Source: Labilibaculum euxinicum
Lineage (GTDB): Bacteria > Bacteroidota > Bacteroidia > Bacteroidales > Marinifilaceae
Direction of reading: 5' to 3'
Assembly (NCBI RefSeq): GCF_009795715.1
Contig: NZ_WTCR01000017.1
Span: 1 to 64,000, forward strand
Length of the DNA stretch: 64,000 nt
The notes beneath the pieces are model-generated. The model was not told the DNA's origin. It saw only the letters and a program-made list of their open reading frames with translations, and did no database searches. Position 1 is the first letter of the stretch, and each line of letters begins with the position of its first letter. Below are positions 26,380-36,506 of this stretch, in pieces. The position numbers and the translations under genes were made by a program.

Positions 26380-26386
26380 TTTTTTA

Positions 26387-28084
26387 CTAATAACCAGACG
26401 CCCGGCTGTCCTTATGTCTTTTAGTATCTGCAACACCAATGTATTCTCCCGAGTCCGAAACAAAAATATCGGCCATCGTTCCAATTTTCGATTGAGGTTT
26501 CACTATATGTTTCAGATCTTTAAGTTTATCTACAACTTCCTTCGATGGAAAATCCGTTTCTACATATATTTCATCGGGTAACCATTGCGAATGAATGCGA
26601 GGCGCATCAACAACCTGCTGTGGGTTCATCTTAAAATCGATTTTATTAATGATATTTTGAAAGACTGAGGTTATTATTGTAGATCCTCCGGGAGAACCCA
26701 ACACCATAAACAGCTTCCCATCCTTCTCAATAATTGTTGGTGTCATACTGCTCAGCATTCGTTTCCCGGGCTGAATTGAATTGGCTTCACCGCCAACCAA
26801 TCCGAACTGATTTGGAAAACCGGGTTTGCTGCTAAAGTCATCCATTTCATTGTTTAGAAAAAAACCGCCTCCTTCAACCATCACTTTACTACCGTAATTC
26901 CCATTTAGCGTAGTGGTTACAGCAATTGCATTACCTTCCGAATCGGCGATTGAAAAATGAGTGGTTTCAAAACTCTCTATCAGCTCAACACTTCCTGCTT
27001 TTATATCCTGCGAATTTGTTTTCTTATTCATTTCAATACCAGCAAATCGATTCTCTAAATACTCATCGTCAACTAATCGATTAACAGGAACTTCGTAATA
27101 ATCGGGATCGCCAAGCCATGCAGCTCGATCAGCATACACTCTTCGCTCTAATTCGACCATTAAATGAATGTGCTCAAAAGATCCAAAACTATACTTATTC
27201 ATTTTATACATCCCGGCTCCTTTAAGCAACTGAACCAATGCCACACCTCCACTTGATGGCGGAGGCATTGAAATGATTTTATGTCCCCGATATTCACCTA
27301 ACAATGGCTTTCTCCAGATAGATTGATAATCCTGTAAATCTTTAGCTGTAATAATACCGCCATGTTTTTCCATCTCTGAAACAATCAATCCTGCAGTTTC
27401 CCCTTCATAAAATCCATTGCGCCCACTTGCTTTTATTCGTGATAATGTTCTTGACAATGCAATATTTCTCAAGGTATCTCCCTCTCTAAAAAGACCTTCC
27501 CTTAAATAAGGAACTAAACTCTTCCCTTTGTTTTGATTTTGTATTTGATCGTGGTAATCATTTAATTTATTTGCTTCCAACAAACTTAAAGCAACACCAT
27601 TCTCAGCCAGTTTAATTGCTGGTTCTAACAATGCCTTCCAATCCATTTTCCCATACTTCTGATGCAACTTTACCATTCCATCTACGGTACCCGGAACTCC
27701 AACAGCCAAATCCCCATTTTTACTCAAATCAGAATTAACTCTTCCATCCTCATCACAATACATCTGTTCATATGCAGCTTTTGGTGCTGTTTCCCGAAAA
27801 TCAAGAGAATTATAATCTCCGCCAGAAGTTCTGATAACGGCAAAACCTCCTCCGGCAATATTTCCGGCTCGTGAGTAGACAACTGCCAACGCAAATTGTA
27901 CGGCAACAGCCGCATCAAAAGCATTTCCACCTTTTTGTAATATATCCTTCCCAACTTCAGAAGCCAAATAATGAGCTGTTACCACGACCCCGTTTTTATA
28001 GGATTTTGATTCAAGAGGAACATTACATGAAAAACCCAAAAGAATAAAGGCTAAAAGGATTGAAGTTAATTTTGTTTTGCTCAT
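26387..28084 (-). CDS. ggt: Gamma-glutamyltransferase (lipoprotein form)
   Basis: A 565-residue proenzyme that cleaves and transfers the gamma-glutamyl group of glutathione and related peptides outside the cytoplasm. Lipobox LLGFSC (Cys20). Large-subunit features: GGNAFDAAVAVQ, AGGGFAVIRT and DFRETAP. The autocatalytic cleavage site with nucleophilic Thr is in FETTHFSIADSEGNA, and the small subunit contains MSSMTPTII-like and GSPGGSTII motifs. Full length for the family. Single gene with its own terminator. Confidence 0.93.
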   Translation of the reverse strand: MSKTKLTSILLAFILLGFSCNVPLESKSYKNGVVVTAHYLASEVGKDILQKGGNAFDAAVAVQFALAVVYSRAGNIAGGGFAVIRTSGGDYNSLDFRETAPKAAYEQMYCDEDGRVNSDLSKNGDLAVGVPGTVDGMVKLHQKYGKMDWKALLEPAIKLAENGVALSLLEANKLNDYHDQIQNQNKGKSLVPYLREGLFREGDTLRNIALSRTLSRIKASGRNGFYEGETAGLIVSEMEKHGGIITAKDLQDYQSIWRKPLLGEYRGHKIISMPPPSSGGVALVQLLKGAGMYKMNKYSFGSFEHIHLMVELERRVYADRAAWLGDPDYYEVPVNRLVDDEYLENRFAGIEMNKKTNSQDIKAGSVELIESFETTHFSIADSEGNAIAVTTTLNGNYGSKVMVEGGGFFLNNEMDDFSSKPGFPNQFGLVGGEANSIQPGKRMLSSMTPTIIEKDGKLFMVLGSPGGSTIITSVFQNIINKIDFKMNPQQVVDAPRIHSQWLPDEIYVETDFPSKEVVDKLKDLKHIVKPQSKIGTMADIFVSDSGEYIGVADTKRHKDSRASGY

Positions 28085-28152
28085 GTTAAATTTGCTAAAT
28101 GATTCAGAATTCTAAAGATAAATAGGATTTATTCAGTACCATACACTTAATA

Positions 28153-28182
28153 CAAAAAAAAAGGTGCCCTTTTCGGACACCC
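28153..28182 (-). terminator. Rho-independent terminator after the CBM9-like gene
   Basis: On the minus strand GGTGTCC-GAAAAGG-GCACC-type stem, followed by eight or more T. Confidence 0.8.
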
Positions 28183-28192
28183 TCAAATTTTC

Positions 28193-29224
28193 TTATTCAC
28201 TCCATATCTTACTTTCGTGATCGATATACCAAGTTTTCCCCGTTTTTCCTTTGGCATAAATTATAAATTGCTTTTTCGTTACTTCCACCTGAATTGCGAA
28301 AGGTGATTTCAGTTCTTTTTGATAAGATCCTTTCTCGCTGCAATACTGCTTCTGCTGCTTATACAATTTAATCAGTTCCCTTTTTAAAGGATAATCTTCA
28401 TCCATTTTAAACACAACACTTCCCTCGCCTGCCTTTGTTGTTGAAAACTGTACATATCCCCATGTTTCAGGCTGATGCATTGCAATAACTCCTTGTGGAG
28501 ACCATACCCAATTGTGTTCCGGGAAAGTTTTTCCAGTTTCTGGATCAATACATTTTAAGTACGTTCCTTTATCTGCTTTCACATCCCAATTTACCCGAGA
28601 AAAATTGACCCGCCATTGTTCTCCGTTTTTCGGCTTTCGTTGTTCAGGAGCACACTCCTTCAATACTTCCCAAGGGAAAGCAATTTCCAATGTCCACTTC
28701 TCATCCTTGTCCGAAGAATCATTTATTGTTCCGTAAATGGCTGTTGCCGATTTTAATCCTTTTATATCCCATGCATTAATTGCAGGAGCACCATCACGAT
28801 ATGGTTTTGCCAACATCAAATCCCAAATGGTATTTAAAGCATTCATTTCAAACTCATAATACCTATGATTATCCCCCTGAGGATCAATAAACACCTCGAA
28901 ATCATTATCGTAAAATATTACTGTATCGCGTTGTTTTAACTTTGCCCAAACATGTGGTTCTTCCAATTCTGCAGCCACATAAAAATAATCCTCATCCCAT
29001 GCCATTTTAACATGAGTTTTATAGGTAGGCAAAGGTTTTTTATCTCCTTCTATATCCACAAAATATTCTGACCAATCTACATCTCCCCACTCCGAATCAC
29101 TTAAAACTCCATCTATATTTATTGGATTAGAAGTTTTATAGCACATATATGATCTCGCCTGATCCTGAGCCTTTCCCAAAGCAATAACAGTTAGCATCAA
29201 AACGATTAGCAATGTTGTTCTCAT
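28193..29224 (-). CDS. Secreted CBM9-like (DOMON fold) carbohydrate-binding protein
   Basis: A 343-residue protein with signal peptide MRTTLLIVLMLTVIALGKAQ. Residues about 30-255 form a family 9 carbohydrate-binding-like domain: NIDGVLSDSEWGDVDWSEYF, KMAWDEDYFYVAAELEEPHVWA split over two strands, FYDNDFEVFIDPQGDNHRYYEFE, and a conserved WRVNFSRVNW. The C-terminal 80 residues are charged and unrecognised. No catalytic domain is attached; such solo proteins in Bacteroidota are of unknown role, probably glycan binding in the periplasm or outside the cell. Transcribed alone. Confidence 0.8.
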   Translation of the reverse strand: MRTTLLIVLMLTVIALGKAQDQARSYMCYKTSNPINIDGVLSDSEWGDVDWSEYFVDIEGDKKPLPTYKTHVKMAWDEDYFYVAAELEEPHVWAKLKQRDTVIFYDNDFEVFIDPQGDNHRYYEFEMNALNTIWDLMLAKPYRDGAPAINAWDIKGLKSATAIYGTINDSSDKDEKWTLEIAFPWEVLKECAPEQRKPKNGEQWRVNFSRVNWDVKADKGTYLKCIDPETGKTFPEHNWVWSPQGVIAMHQPETWGYVQFSTTKAGEGSVVFKMDEDYPLKRELIKLYKQQKQYCSEKGSYQKELKSPFAIQVEVTKKQFIIYAKGKTGKTWYIDHESKIWSE

Positions 29225-29412
29225 ATCAAGCAGTGTATTTATTTTTATTTAAAATTAAGTAATAAAATAAGTGTTTAACTAATTTCAAATCTAAGGATAA
29301 TTTTCAGCATTAAAATCCGGACTTTGCAACATTTACGGGAGTTTAAAATGGAATTCCGCTACATCATCAGTACTAATCTGGTTTAGCAGGATGAAAAAAA
29401 AACATTTATTCC

Positions 29413-29420
29413 TACTTTTG
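29413..29420 (+). promoter_or_regulatory. Possible -7 box (TACTTTTG)
   Basis: Exact TAnnTTTG match 23 bases before the nitroreductase start. No clear -33 TTG at the right distance. Confidence 0.35.
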
Positions 29421-29443
29421 GAACGAAGCTAAAAATCAAACTC

Positions 29444-29962
29444 ATGTTAGAATTATTTTACAAACGACGAAGCATTCGAAAATTTACCGACAAACCTATC
29501 GAAGCAGCAAAACTTGAGCGCATTATGCAAGCTGCCTTATTGGCTCCTTCATCAAAAAGTTCATATCCATGTGAATTTGTAATTGTTGACCAAAAGGAAA
29601 TCAATGAAAAACTTTCAGTTTGCAAACCACTTGGAGCTGGATTCCTAAAAAATGCAGCTTGTTCTATTGTAGTAGCAGGCGATGCTGATAAAAGTGATGT
29701 TTGGATAGAAGATTGTGCTATTGCAGCCACTTTTATTCAGTTACAAGCGGAAAAGGAGGGATTGGGAACCTGTTGGATTCAGATACGAGAAAGAGAATAC
29801 AAGGATGAGCAATCAGCAGAATCCTATATTCATGAGATTTTAAATATGCCTGCCAACATAAAAATACTGGCAATTATTGCTATCGGCTATAAAGATGGCG
29901 AGAAAGCAGGTCGCGATGAAACTTTTCTCAAAAAAGAAAAAATTCATATGAACACATTTTAA
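29444..29962 (+). CDS. Nitroreductase-family FMN oxidoreductase
   Basis: A 172-residue flavoprotein. Starts LFYKRRSIRKFTDKPIE (FMN phosphate-binding Arg residues), then LLAPSSKSSYPCEFVIV, WIEDCAIAATFIQLQAEKEG and GTCWIQ, and ends IIAIGYKDGEK. It probably reduces quinones or nitro compounds with NAD(P)H as a dimer; the physiological substrate is unknown. Convergent with the his operon, from which it is separated by a large palindrome. Confidence 0.88.
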   Translation: MLELFYKRRSIRKFTDKPIEAAKLERIMQAALLAPSSKSSYPCEFVIVDQKEINEKLSVCKPLGAGFLKNAACSIVVAGDADKSDVWIEDCAIAATFIQLQAEKEGLGTCWIQIREREYKDEQSAESYIHEILNMPANIKILAIIAIGYKDGEKAGRDETFLKKEKIHMNTF

Positions 29963-29971
29963 AATACGACT

Positions 29972-30080
29972 AAGAAGGTGTCCAAAAAGGAATATTTTGT
30001 AATGGATTGTCATGTTAACCGATTCATTGGGATCAGAATGACAATAGAACAAAATTTTTTAGACACCCTCTTTTCTTTCT
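29972..30080. repeat. Large imperfect palindrome between convergent genes
   Basis: Nested arms GGTGTC/GACACC, ATTTTGT/ACAAAAT and TTGTCAT/ATGACAA around a central GTTAACCGATTCATTGGG-type loop, followed by CTCTTTTCTTTCTTTC. It can serve as a bidirectional terminator for the nitroreductase and the his operon. The length and nested symmetry also fit a small palindromic mobile element. Confidence 0.6.
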
Positions 30081-30093
30081 TTCAAATAAATTT

Positions 30094-30714
30094 TTATTTG
30101 CTGTGGCGTTCTACCAAAAGGCTAACGACTTCTTCCAACTTGTAATCTTTAGCTGCAAGGAGCACCAGGTAATGAAACATCAAATCAGCAGCTTCACCCA
30201 TAAATAAATCTTTATTGTCATCTTTGGCTTCAATCACCAGCTCAACAGCCTCTTCTCCTACCTTTTGGGCAATCTTATTAATTCCTTTATTAAAAAGACT
30301 TGCGGTATAAGATTTCTCAGACAAATTCTTCTTTCTTTCGGTAATTACCTGCTGCAGCTGCAGTAAAAAATCAATGGAAGACGCTTTGTTCTCTTCCTGC
30401 CAGCAAGTATCTGTTCCTTTGTGACAAACCGGTCCAACAGGATCCACTTTAATCAGCAAAGTATCATTATCACAATCTAAACTTAAATCTTTCAATTCAA
30501 GAAAATTACCACTTTCTTCTCCTTTGGTCCAAAGTCTTTTTTTACTTCTGCTATAGAAAGTCACTTTTCCAGTCTCGATTGTTTTTTCGTACGATTCCTT
30601 ATTCATGTATCCCAGCATCAACACCTTTTGTGTTTTAACATCTTGAATAATTGCAGGCACAAGTCCTTCTCCTTTTTCGAAATCAATTTGGTTTGTCAGA
30701 TCTTTAAAATTCAT
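30094..30714 (-). CDS. hisIE: Bifunctional phosphoribosyl-AMP cyclohydrolase / phosphoribosyl-ATP pyrophosphatase
   Basis: A 206-residue fused enzyme for steps 2 and 3 of histidine synthesis. The N-terminal HisI half has MLGYMNKESYEKTIETGKV, FYSRSKKRLWTKGEESGN split over two strands, and the zinc Cys/His in DCDNDTLL...GPVCHKGTDTCW. The C-terminal HisE half contains KVGEEAVELVIEAKDD and EAADLMFHYLVLL. Length is normal for the fusion. Last gene of the operon, 20 bp after hisF. Confidence 0.95.
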   Translation of the reverse strand: MNFKDLTNQIDFEKGEGLVPAIIQDVKTQKVLMLGYMNKESYEKTIETGKVTFYSRSKKRLWTKGEESGNFLELKDLSLDCDNDTLLIKVDPVGPVCHKGTDTCWQEENKASSIDFLLQLQQVITERKKNLSEKSYTASLFNKGINKIAQKVGEEAVELVIEAKDDNKDLFMGEAADLMFHYLVLLAAKDYKLEEVVSLLVERHSK

Positions 30715-30734
30715 CTTTTATAATTGTGGTTCGT

Positions 30735-31490
30735 TTATATTCTTACTGGTATATTCTTACTTTTTAGATATGTTTTCAAATTGGGAATTTCTATTTCCTT
30801 AAAATGAAAAACACTGGCTGCCAAAGCGGCATCAGCCTTCCCTTCGGTAAATGTATCTGCAAAATGTTCCATATTTCCAGCTCCGCCCGAAGCTATAATT
30901 GGAATATTTATCATCTCGGATAGTTTCGCCAAAGTTTCATTCGCAAATCCATTCTTGGTTCCATCGTGATTCATTGACGTAAACAAGATTTCTCCTGCAC
31001 CCAATCTCTCTGCTTCCAGAATCCAATCGAACAAATCAATTCCGGCAGCTAATCTTCCGCCATTTAAATAGACTTCCCATTTGCCGTCGGCAAAGCGGGC
31101 ATCTACGGCAACAACAACACACTGACTGCCGAATCGGGAAGCCAAATCTGATATTAACTTTGGATTTCGGACAGCCGAAGAATTTATGGACACCTTATCG
31201 GCTCCGGCATTCAACAGAATGCCAACATCCTCCGGTGTAGAAATTCCTCCACCAACAGTGAAAGGTATATTTAGTTCTTTTGCTACTTTCTGCACCAAAT
31301 CAACAAGTGTTTTCCTCTTTTCATGAGTGGCTGTAATGTCTAAAAAGACCAATTCGTCCGCTCCTTGCTCTGCATAATACGCAGCCAATTCAACAGCATC
31401 ACCGGCGTCTCGTAAATCGACAAAATTAACTCCTTTAACCGTTCTTCCGTCTTTTACATCCAAACAGGGTATTATTCGTTTCGACAGCAT
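30735..31490 (-). CDS. hisF: Imidazole glycerol phosphate synthase cyclase subunit
   Basis: A 251-residue TIM barrel that, with HisH, makes imidazole glycerol phosphate and AICAR. Starts [23 protein letters not shown], with the catalytic Asp in CLDV and the second in VVAVDARF. Phosphate-binding loops TVGGGI and IASGGAG are present. Directly follows hisA with a 2-bp gap. Confidence 0.96.
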   Translation of the reverse strand: MLSKRIIPCLDVKDGRTVKGVNFVDLRDAGDAVELAAYYAEQGADELVFLDITATHEKRKTLVDLVQKVAKELNIPFTVGGGISTPEDVGILLNAGADKVSINSSAVRNPKLISDLASRFGSQCVVVAVDARFADGKWEVYLNGGRLAAGIDLFDWILEAERLGAGEILFTSMNHDGTKNGFANETLAKLSEMINIPIIASGGAGNMEHFADTFTEGKADAALAASVFHFKEIEIPNLKTYLKSKNIPVRI

Positions 31491-31492
31491 AT

Positions 31493-32224
31493 TTACAGGA
31501 TAAATTCGTTAACCAATTCGTTCATATCAATTCTCTTTTCGTAAATCGCTTTGCCGATAATCACGCCCCAACAGCCAATCTCATTCAAAATGCGAATATC
31601 TTCGATGTTACCAACTCCTCCGCTTGCAACCAGTTCTAAATTGGGAAATTCTTTCATTACCGATTGATACAACTCAACAGCTGGTCCCTGCAGCATCCCA
31701 TCTTTCGAAATATCGGTACAGATTACAGTTTTCACTCCTTTTTTCTGATAATTCTCCAAAAATTTGAAAAGATGATAATCAGAATCTTCTTTCCATCCGG
31801 AAATTGAAACCATTTCGTTTCGAACATCGGCTCCCAAAATCATTTTTTCAGATCCGTATTTACTCATCCATTTTTCGAACATCTCAGGATTCGAAACGGC
31901 AATACTGCCACCTGTAACCTGATTCGCTCCGCACTGAAAAGCCAATTCGATATCTTCATCAGATTTCACTCCTCCACCAAAATCGATTTTCAAATTGGTT
32001 CCGGAAGCCACTCTCCGCAACACTTCCGAATTGCAAATATGTCCTGATTTAGCACCTTCCAAATCAACCAAATGCAGACGGGTAATTCCTAATTCTTCAA
32101 AGCCTTTTGCTACCTGTAACGGATCTTCACTATATACTTTTTCGGTATCATAATCTCCTTTTGTTAGTCGAACACATCTCCCTTTTATGGTATCGATGGC
32201 TGGTATTATTTTTATTTTAGTCAT
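31493..32224 (-). CDS. hisA: ProFAR isomerase (phosphoribosylformimino-AICAR-P isomerase)
   Basis: A 243-residue TIM barrel catalysing the Amadori rearrangement before HisHF. Motifs: [20 protein letters not shown] (catalytic Asp in AID), [24 protein letters not shown] (second catalytic Asp) and VASGGVGN. 90 bp separate it from hisH; that gap contains a short GAGAT-rich low-complexity stretch but no terminator. Confidence 0.95.
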   Translation of the reverse strand: MTKIKIIPAIDTIKGRCVRLTKGDYDTEKVYSEDPLQVAKGFEELGITRLHLVDLEGAKSGHICNSEVLRRVASGTNLKIDFGGGVKSDEDIELAFQCGANQVTGGSIAVSNPEMFEKWMSKYGSEKMILGADVRNEMVSISGWKEDSDYHLFKFLENYQKKGVKTVICTDISKDGMLQGPAVELYQSVMKEFPNLELVASGGVGNIEDIRILNEIGCWGVIIGKAIYEKRIDMNELVNEFIL

Positions 32225-32314
32225 TTTTTTTAGATATAAGACATGAGATGTGAGATTTGATATACGAGATTAGCGCACATCCTCCTATTTTCTCACAATA
32301 AATTCCAATTCCTT

Positions 32315-32905
32315 TTACAGATTGATAAAATTTTCGAGTATCCTAACTCCTACTTCTCCCGATTTTTCAGGATGAAACTGACAGGCATAGAAATTATCTT
32401 TCTGAAGTGAAGCACTGAAATTCAATATATAGTTACAAGATGCAACAGTCTCCGAAGAACTTGGCACATAGTAAGAATGTACAAAATAAGCATACTCTTT
32501 TTCCTGCACACCATCAAACAAACTTCCTTTCAGCTCATCCAACTCATTCCATCCCATATGCGGCACTTTACGTTCATTGGTAAAGCGTTTTACCTGCAGA
32601 GGGAAAATACCCAATCCTTTTGTATCACTTTCTTCGGAGCTTTCGCACATCAGCTGCATTCCCAAACAAATACCTAACACAGGTTGTGTCAATTGAGGAA
32701 TCAATTGATCCAAGCCATTCTTCCGAAGCGAATTCATGGCCCAGGCGGCTTCACCAACTCCGGGAAATATCACTTTATCTGCACTGCGAATCACTTCTTC
32801 ATCATTTGAAACAACAGGAGTAATTCCCAATCGCTCAAAAGCATATTTTACCGATTGAATATTTCCTGCATCATAATCGATGATAACAATTTTCTGATCT
32901 TTCAT
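32315..32905 (-). CDS. hisH: Imidazole glycerol phosphate synthase glutaminase subunit
   Basis: A 196-residue class I glutamine amidotransferase that feeds ammonia to HisF. IIDYDAGNIQSV at the start, the nucleophile in VLGICLGMQLM (Cys80), and the His/Glu pair in FHPEKSGEVG near the end. The start at 32905 (MKDQK) is chosen; a frame extension to 32956 would add 17 residues that do not fit the family. The gap to hisB holds a small palindrome TCCCGAATTCCCGGGA. Confidence 0.94.
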   Translation of the reverse strand: MKDQKIVIIDYDAGNIQSVKYAFERLGITPVVSNDEEVIRSADKVIFPGVGEAAWAMNSLRKNGLDQLIPQLTQPVLGICLGMQLMCESSEESDTKGLGIFPLQVKRFTNERKVPHMGWNELDELKGSLFDGVQEKEYAYFVHSYYVPSSSETVASCNYILNFSASLQKDNFYACQFHPEKSGEVGVRILENFINL

Positions 32906-32981
32906 TTTATTTAGACTAAGATGAGAGTCCCGAATTCCCGGGATTAGATAAATCACTTCCCTTACACATTTATTTAAACTT

Positions 32982-34136
32982 TTAAAGCTTCCCCTTCGTA
33001 GATGGCAATTGCAAACAATTTGCGTCTCTTCTAATCGCCATGCGGATGGCTCTGCCCAAAGCTTTAAAAATGCCTTCTATTTTATGATGCTCATTTTGTC
33101 CTTCGGCCTTGATATTCAGATTGCATAAAGCTCCATCGGAGAATGACTTAAAAAAGTGAAAAAACATTTCAGTTGGCATTCCTCCTATCATTTCGCGATT
33201 GAATTCAGCTTCCCAAACCAACCAGTTTCTACCTCCAAAATCAATAGCAACCTGCGCCAAACAGTCATCCATCGGCAAACAAAAACCATAACGATCCAAT
33301 CCCAATTTATTGCCAAGAGCTAACTTAAATGCTTCTCCCAAAGCAATTGCAGTATCTTCTATGGTGTGGTGTTCATCAACTTCCAAATCTCCTTTTACGG
33401 TAACGCTCAAATTAACTCCGGAGTGTTTGGCAATCTGATCGAGCATGTGATCAAAAAATCCGATTCCTGTATTAAACGAGCCTTTTCCTTCACCATCCAG
33501 ATCCAAAACAATTTTAATCTTTGTTTCGTTCGTATTCCTTTCAACCGTTGCGGTTCGTTCACTTAAGCGCAAAAACTCATATATTTTCTCCCACGATTCT
33601 GTGCGCAATTCAATACAAGCTTCCAGTTCCTGTTTCGATTCCGACAACTCATCATCACCAATATTTCCACTTGATGAAATAAAAATTGCTTTTGCATTCA
33701 AATTCTTAGCCAATTCAACATCAGTCCAACGATCACCAATCACAAACGAATTTTCCAAATCATACTCTTCCGAAAAATACTTTGTCAACAAAGCGGTACC
33801 GGGTTTTCTTGTTGGTGCATTTTCATGAGGAAAAGTTTTATCAATGCATACATCTGCGAATTCAATTCCTTCACTGGAAAATGCCTGCATCATTTTATTC
33901 TGAGCCGGCCAAAAGGTATCCTCAGGATATGAACCGGTTCCCAAACCATCCTGATTGGTAACCATCACCAGTTCAAAATCAAGTTGCTTTACAATTTTCG
34001 CCAGTCCATTAAAAACACCAGGATAATACTCTAATTTCTCCAGACTATCCACCTGATAATCAACAGGAGGCTCCAGAATCAATGTTCCATCTCTATCAAT
34101 AAACAGAACTTTCTTTTTTGCAGTTGTATCCTTCAT
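32982..34136 (-). CDS. hisB: Bifunctional histidinol-phosphatase / imidazoleglycerol-phosphate dehydratase
   Basis: A 384-residue fusion. The N-terminal HAD phosphatase has nucleophile Asp14 and Asp16 in FIDRDGTLI, followed by MVTNQDG and the C4-type metal region reduced to [17 protein letters not shown], and [14 protein letters not shown]. The C-terminal dehydratase has [29 protein letters not shown] and a later [11 protein letters not shown], the metal-binding histidines of the enzyme. Overlaps hisC by 4 bp. Confidence 0.95.
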   Translation of the reverse strand: MKDTTAKKKVLFIDRDGTLILEPPVDYQVDSLEKLEYYPGVFNGLAKIVKQLDFELVMVTNQDGLGTGSYPEDTFWPAQNKMMQAFSSEGIEFADVCIDKTFPHENAPTRKPGTALLTKYFSEEYDLENSFVIGDRWTDVELAKNLNAKAIFISSSGNIGDDELSESKQELEACIELRTESWEKIYEFLRLSERTATVERNTNETKIKIVLDLDGEGKGSFNTGIGFFDHMLDQIAKHSGVNLSVTVKGDLEVDEHHTIEDTAIALGEAFKLALGNKLGLDRYGFCLPMDDCLAQVAIDFGGRNWLVWEAEFNREMIGGMPTEMFFHFFKSFSDGALCNLNIKAEGQNEHHKIEGIFKALGRAIRMAIRRDANCLQLPSTKGKL

Positions 34137-35200
34137 GATTTCAATTCAAATTTTGTTAATGTATTTTTCAAAATCGCATTTTCCTCACTTGTACCAATAC
34201 TAATGCGAACACAGTTTCCCAGACTTTGAATTTTTGACCGGTCCCGAATAATGATTTCATCGGTAAGCAAATAATCATATAAGCCTCTTGCATCATTCAC
34301 ACGAATCAAAATAAAATTAGCATCAGTAGGATATACTTTCTCAATAAAAGGCAAACCATTCAAAAATGTGATCAAACCTTCTCTTTCTGTGATGATATTC
34401 TTCACTTGCTCGTCATACAAATCAACAGTTTCCAATAATTCAAGAGCTTTGGTCTGAGTCAGACAATTCACGTTATAAGGCGGCTTTATTCTATTCAAGA
34501 CATTGATGATTTCCTTGGAAGCCAAACCAATACCCAAACGAATTCCTGCCATTCCCCATGCTTTTGACAATGTTTGCAGTATCACTAAATTAGGATAACT
34601 CTCCAACCTGTCCGACAGACTTTTACCCGGAGAAAAATCGATATACGCTTCATCAACAATTACAAGCCCTGGAAAACTCTCAAGCAATTCAACAACCTTA
34701 CTCTCATCCAACAAATTAGCTGTTGGATTATTCGGCGAACATAGAAATAACATTTTCGAATTCTGATCGGCAACTGAAAGAACAGCATTTACTTCCGGCT
34801 GAAAATCCTTATCAAGCGGCACTTCACGATTCTCAATCGCATTGATTCCTGCTGCAACTTCATACATCCCATAGGTTGGCGTACAAATAATTACATTATC
34901 GATATTCGGCTCACAAAATGCTCTAAACAAAAGATCAATAACCTCATCACTGCCATTTCCAAGAATCATATTTTCAGGATTCACAGCTTTCAACTCTCCC
35001 AAACGTGATTTTAATGTTCTTTGCATAGGATCCGGATAGCGATTTACTCCATTTTCATACGGATTTTCGTTGGCATCCAAAAAGACAGATCCCTTTCCTG
35101 AAAATTCATCTCTTGCAGAAGAATACGGCACCAGTCTTTTCACATTCTCCCGAACCAATTTATTCAAGTCTATGCTTGATTTTATTTTTGCTCCCATCAT
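34133..35200 (-). CDS. hisC: Histidinol-phosphate aminotransferase
   Basis: A 355-residue PLP enzyme of fold type [18 protein letters not shown] at the N-terminus binds the substrate; [30 protein letters not shown] and the PLP lysine in [13 protein letters not shown] are all present. Translationally coupled by 4-bp overlaps to hisD (upstream) and hisB (downstream). Confidence 0.95.
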   Translation of the reverse strand: MMGAKIKSSIDLNKLVRENVKRLVPYSSARDEFSGKGSVFLDANENPYENGVNRYPDPMQRTLKSRLGELKAVNPENMILGNGSDEVIDLLFRAFCEPNIDNVIICTPTYGMYEVAAGINAIENREVPLDKDFQPEVNAVLSVADQNSKMLFLCSPNNPTANLLDESKVVELLESFPGLVIVDEAYIDFSPGKSLSDRLESYPNLVILQTLSKAWGMAGIRLGIGLASKEIINVLNRIKPPYNVNCLTQTKALELLETVDLYDEQVKNIITEREGLITFLNGLPFIEKVYPTDANFILIRVNDARGLYDYLLTDEIIIRDRSKIQSLGNCVRISIGTSEENAILKNTLTKFELKS

Positions 35201-36489
35201 GAATTTAATTTTATCTTATTCAAACGAACCGTTACTGCATTACTGTGAGCATCCAATTGTTCGGCTTTCGCCATGATTTCAATTACAGGCCCCAGATTCA
35301 GCAAGCCCTTCTCACTTATTTTTTGGAAACTGATACTCTTCATAAAAGAGTCAAGACTCACACCGGAATACGCCTTTGCGGCTCCGTTTGTTGGTAAGGT
35401 GTGATTGGTTCCAGATGCATAATCGCCTGCACTTTCCGGAGTATAATTTCCTAAAAAAACAGATCCGGCATTTTTGATTCCATCAATCAACAAATCTTCA
35501 TCTTTTACTGATACAATAAGATGTTCCGGCGCATACGAATTGCTTAATTCAAGAGCTTCTTCCTTTGATTTCACCAAAACAATTTTCGAGTTCTCCAATG
35601 CTTTGGCAGCAACATCTCTTCTCGAAAGAGCCTGCAATTGTTTTTCGAGTTCTTGTTCAACTCCTTCTATCAGCTGCTCAGCCCAAGTCACTAATACCAC
35701 CTGACTATCAGCACCATGCTCTGCCTGAGACAATAAATCTGCGGCAACAAATTCCGATTCTGCTGTTTCATCAGCCAAAATCATTACCTCCGAAGGTCCC
35801 GCCGGCATATCAATTGCCACTCCTATTCTATTTGCCCGCTGTTTGGCAGCAGTCACATACTGATTTCCCGGTCCGAATATTTTATGAACTTTTGGTATCG
35901 ATTCGGTTCCATATGCCATTCCTCCAATTGCCTGAATGCCGCCAACCTGAAAAACCCGATCGATTCCAACCAACTTGCAGGCATATAGAATGGCCGGATT
36001 AATTTTTCCATTCTTACCGGGAGGTGTACAAAGAACAACCTCACCACAACCAGCCAATTTTGCCGGAATGCCTAACATTAACACCGTTGAAAACAAAGGA
36101 GCGCTTCCACCCGGCACATACAAACCAACCTCTTCGATTGCTGTTGATTTCCTCCAGCAACGAACTCCTTCACTTGTCTCAATCACCTCAGAATCCTGAA
36201 ATTGAGCCTCATGAAATGTCCGGATATTCTTTGCTGCAATTACCAAAGCTTGTTTTAATTCACCATCGAGCATACTCTCCGATGCATCGATATCAGCTCG
36301 GTTAACTTCCGTTTTATTAATATTTACACCATCATACTGAAGGGTATATTTAAACAACGCTTTATCGCCATCCCGTTTTATTTCTGCAAAAACCAGATTT
36401 ACGGCATCCTCTAACTCATCCACATTAAAGATAGGACGGGTTAATACACTATTCCAAGATTCTTTCGCCGGGTACTTTATTACTTGCAT
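35197..36489 (-). CDS. hisD: Histidinol dehydrogenase
   Basis: A 430-residue NAD- and zinc-dependent enzyme that makes the last two oxidations to histidine. Conserved: LYVPGGSAPLFSTVLML, FGPGNQYVTAAK, AGPSEVMILADE, the zinc region SQAEHGADSQVVLVT and the C-terminal GTNHTLPTNGAAK. Follows hisG by 17 bp. Confidence 0.96.
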   Translation of the reverse strand: MQVIKYPAKESWNSVLTRPIFNVDELEDAVNLVFAEIKRDGDKALFKYTLQYDGVNINKTEVNRADIDASESMLDGELKQALVIAAKNIRTFHEAQFQDSEVIETSEGVRCWRKSTAIEEVGLYVPGGSAPLFSTVLMLGIPAKLAGCGEVVLCTPPGKNGKINPAILYACKLVGIDRVFQVGGIQAIGGMAYGTESIPKVHKIFGPGNQYVTAAKQRANRIGVAIDMPAGPSEVMILADETAESEFVAADLLSQAEHGADSQVVLVTWAEQLIEGVEQELEKQLQALSRRDVAAKALENSKIVLVKSKEEALELSNSYAPEHLIVSVKDEDLLIDGIKNAGSVFLGNYTPESAGDYASGTNHTLPTNGAAKAYSGVSLDSFMKSISFQKISEKGLLNLGPVIEIMAKAEQLDAHSNAVTVRLNKIKLNS

Positions 36490-36506
36490 TTTCGTAGGAA
36501 TTAAAC

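Larger units (their letters stand above)
26004..26386. other. Intergenic region with promoter and terminator
   Basis: Holds the Nudix promoter (26027-26057) at its left end and the ggt terminator (26350-26379) at its right end. No coding frame between them looks real. Confidence 0.6.

Noticed and set aside
35565-36305. Long + strand open frames opposite hisD, and similar frames opposite the metallopeptidase gene at 15.5-16.0 kb
   Set aside because: They are antisense shadows of well-conserved genes with unlike-protein composition (Pro/Ser/His-rich).
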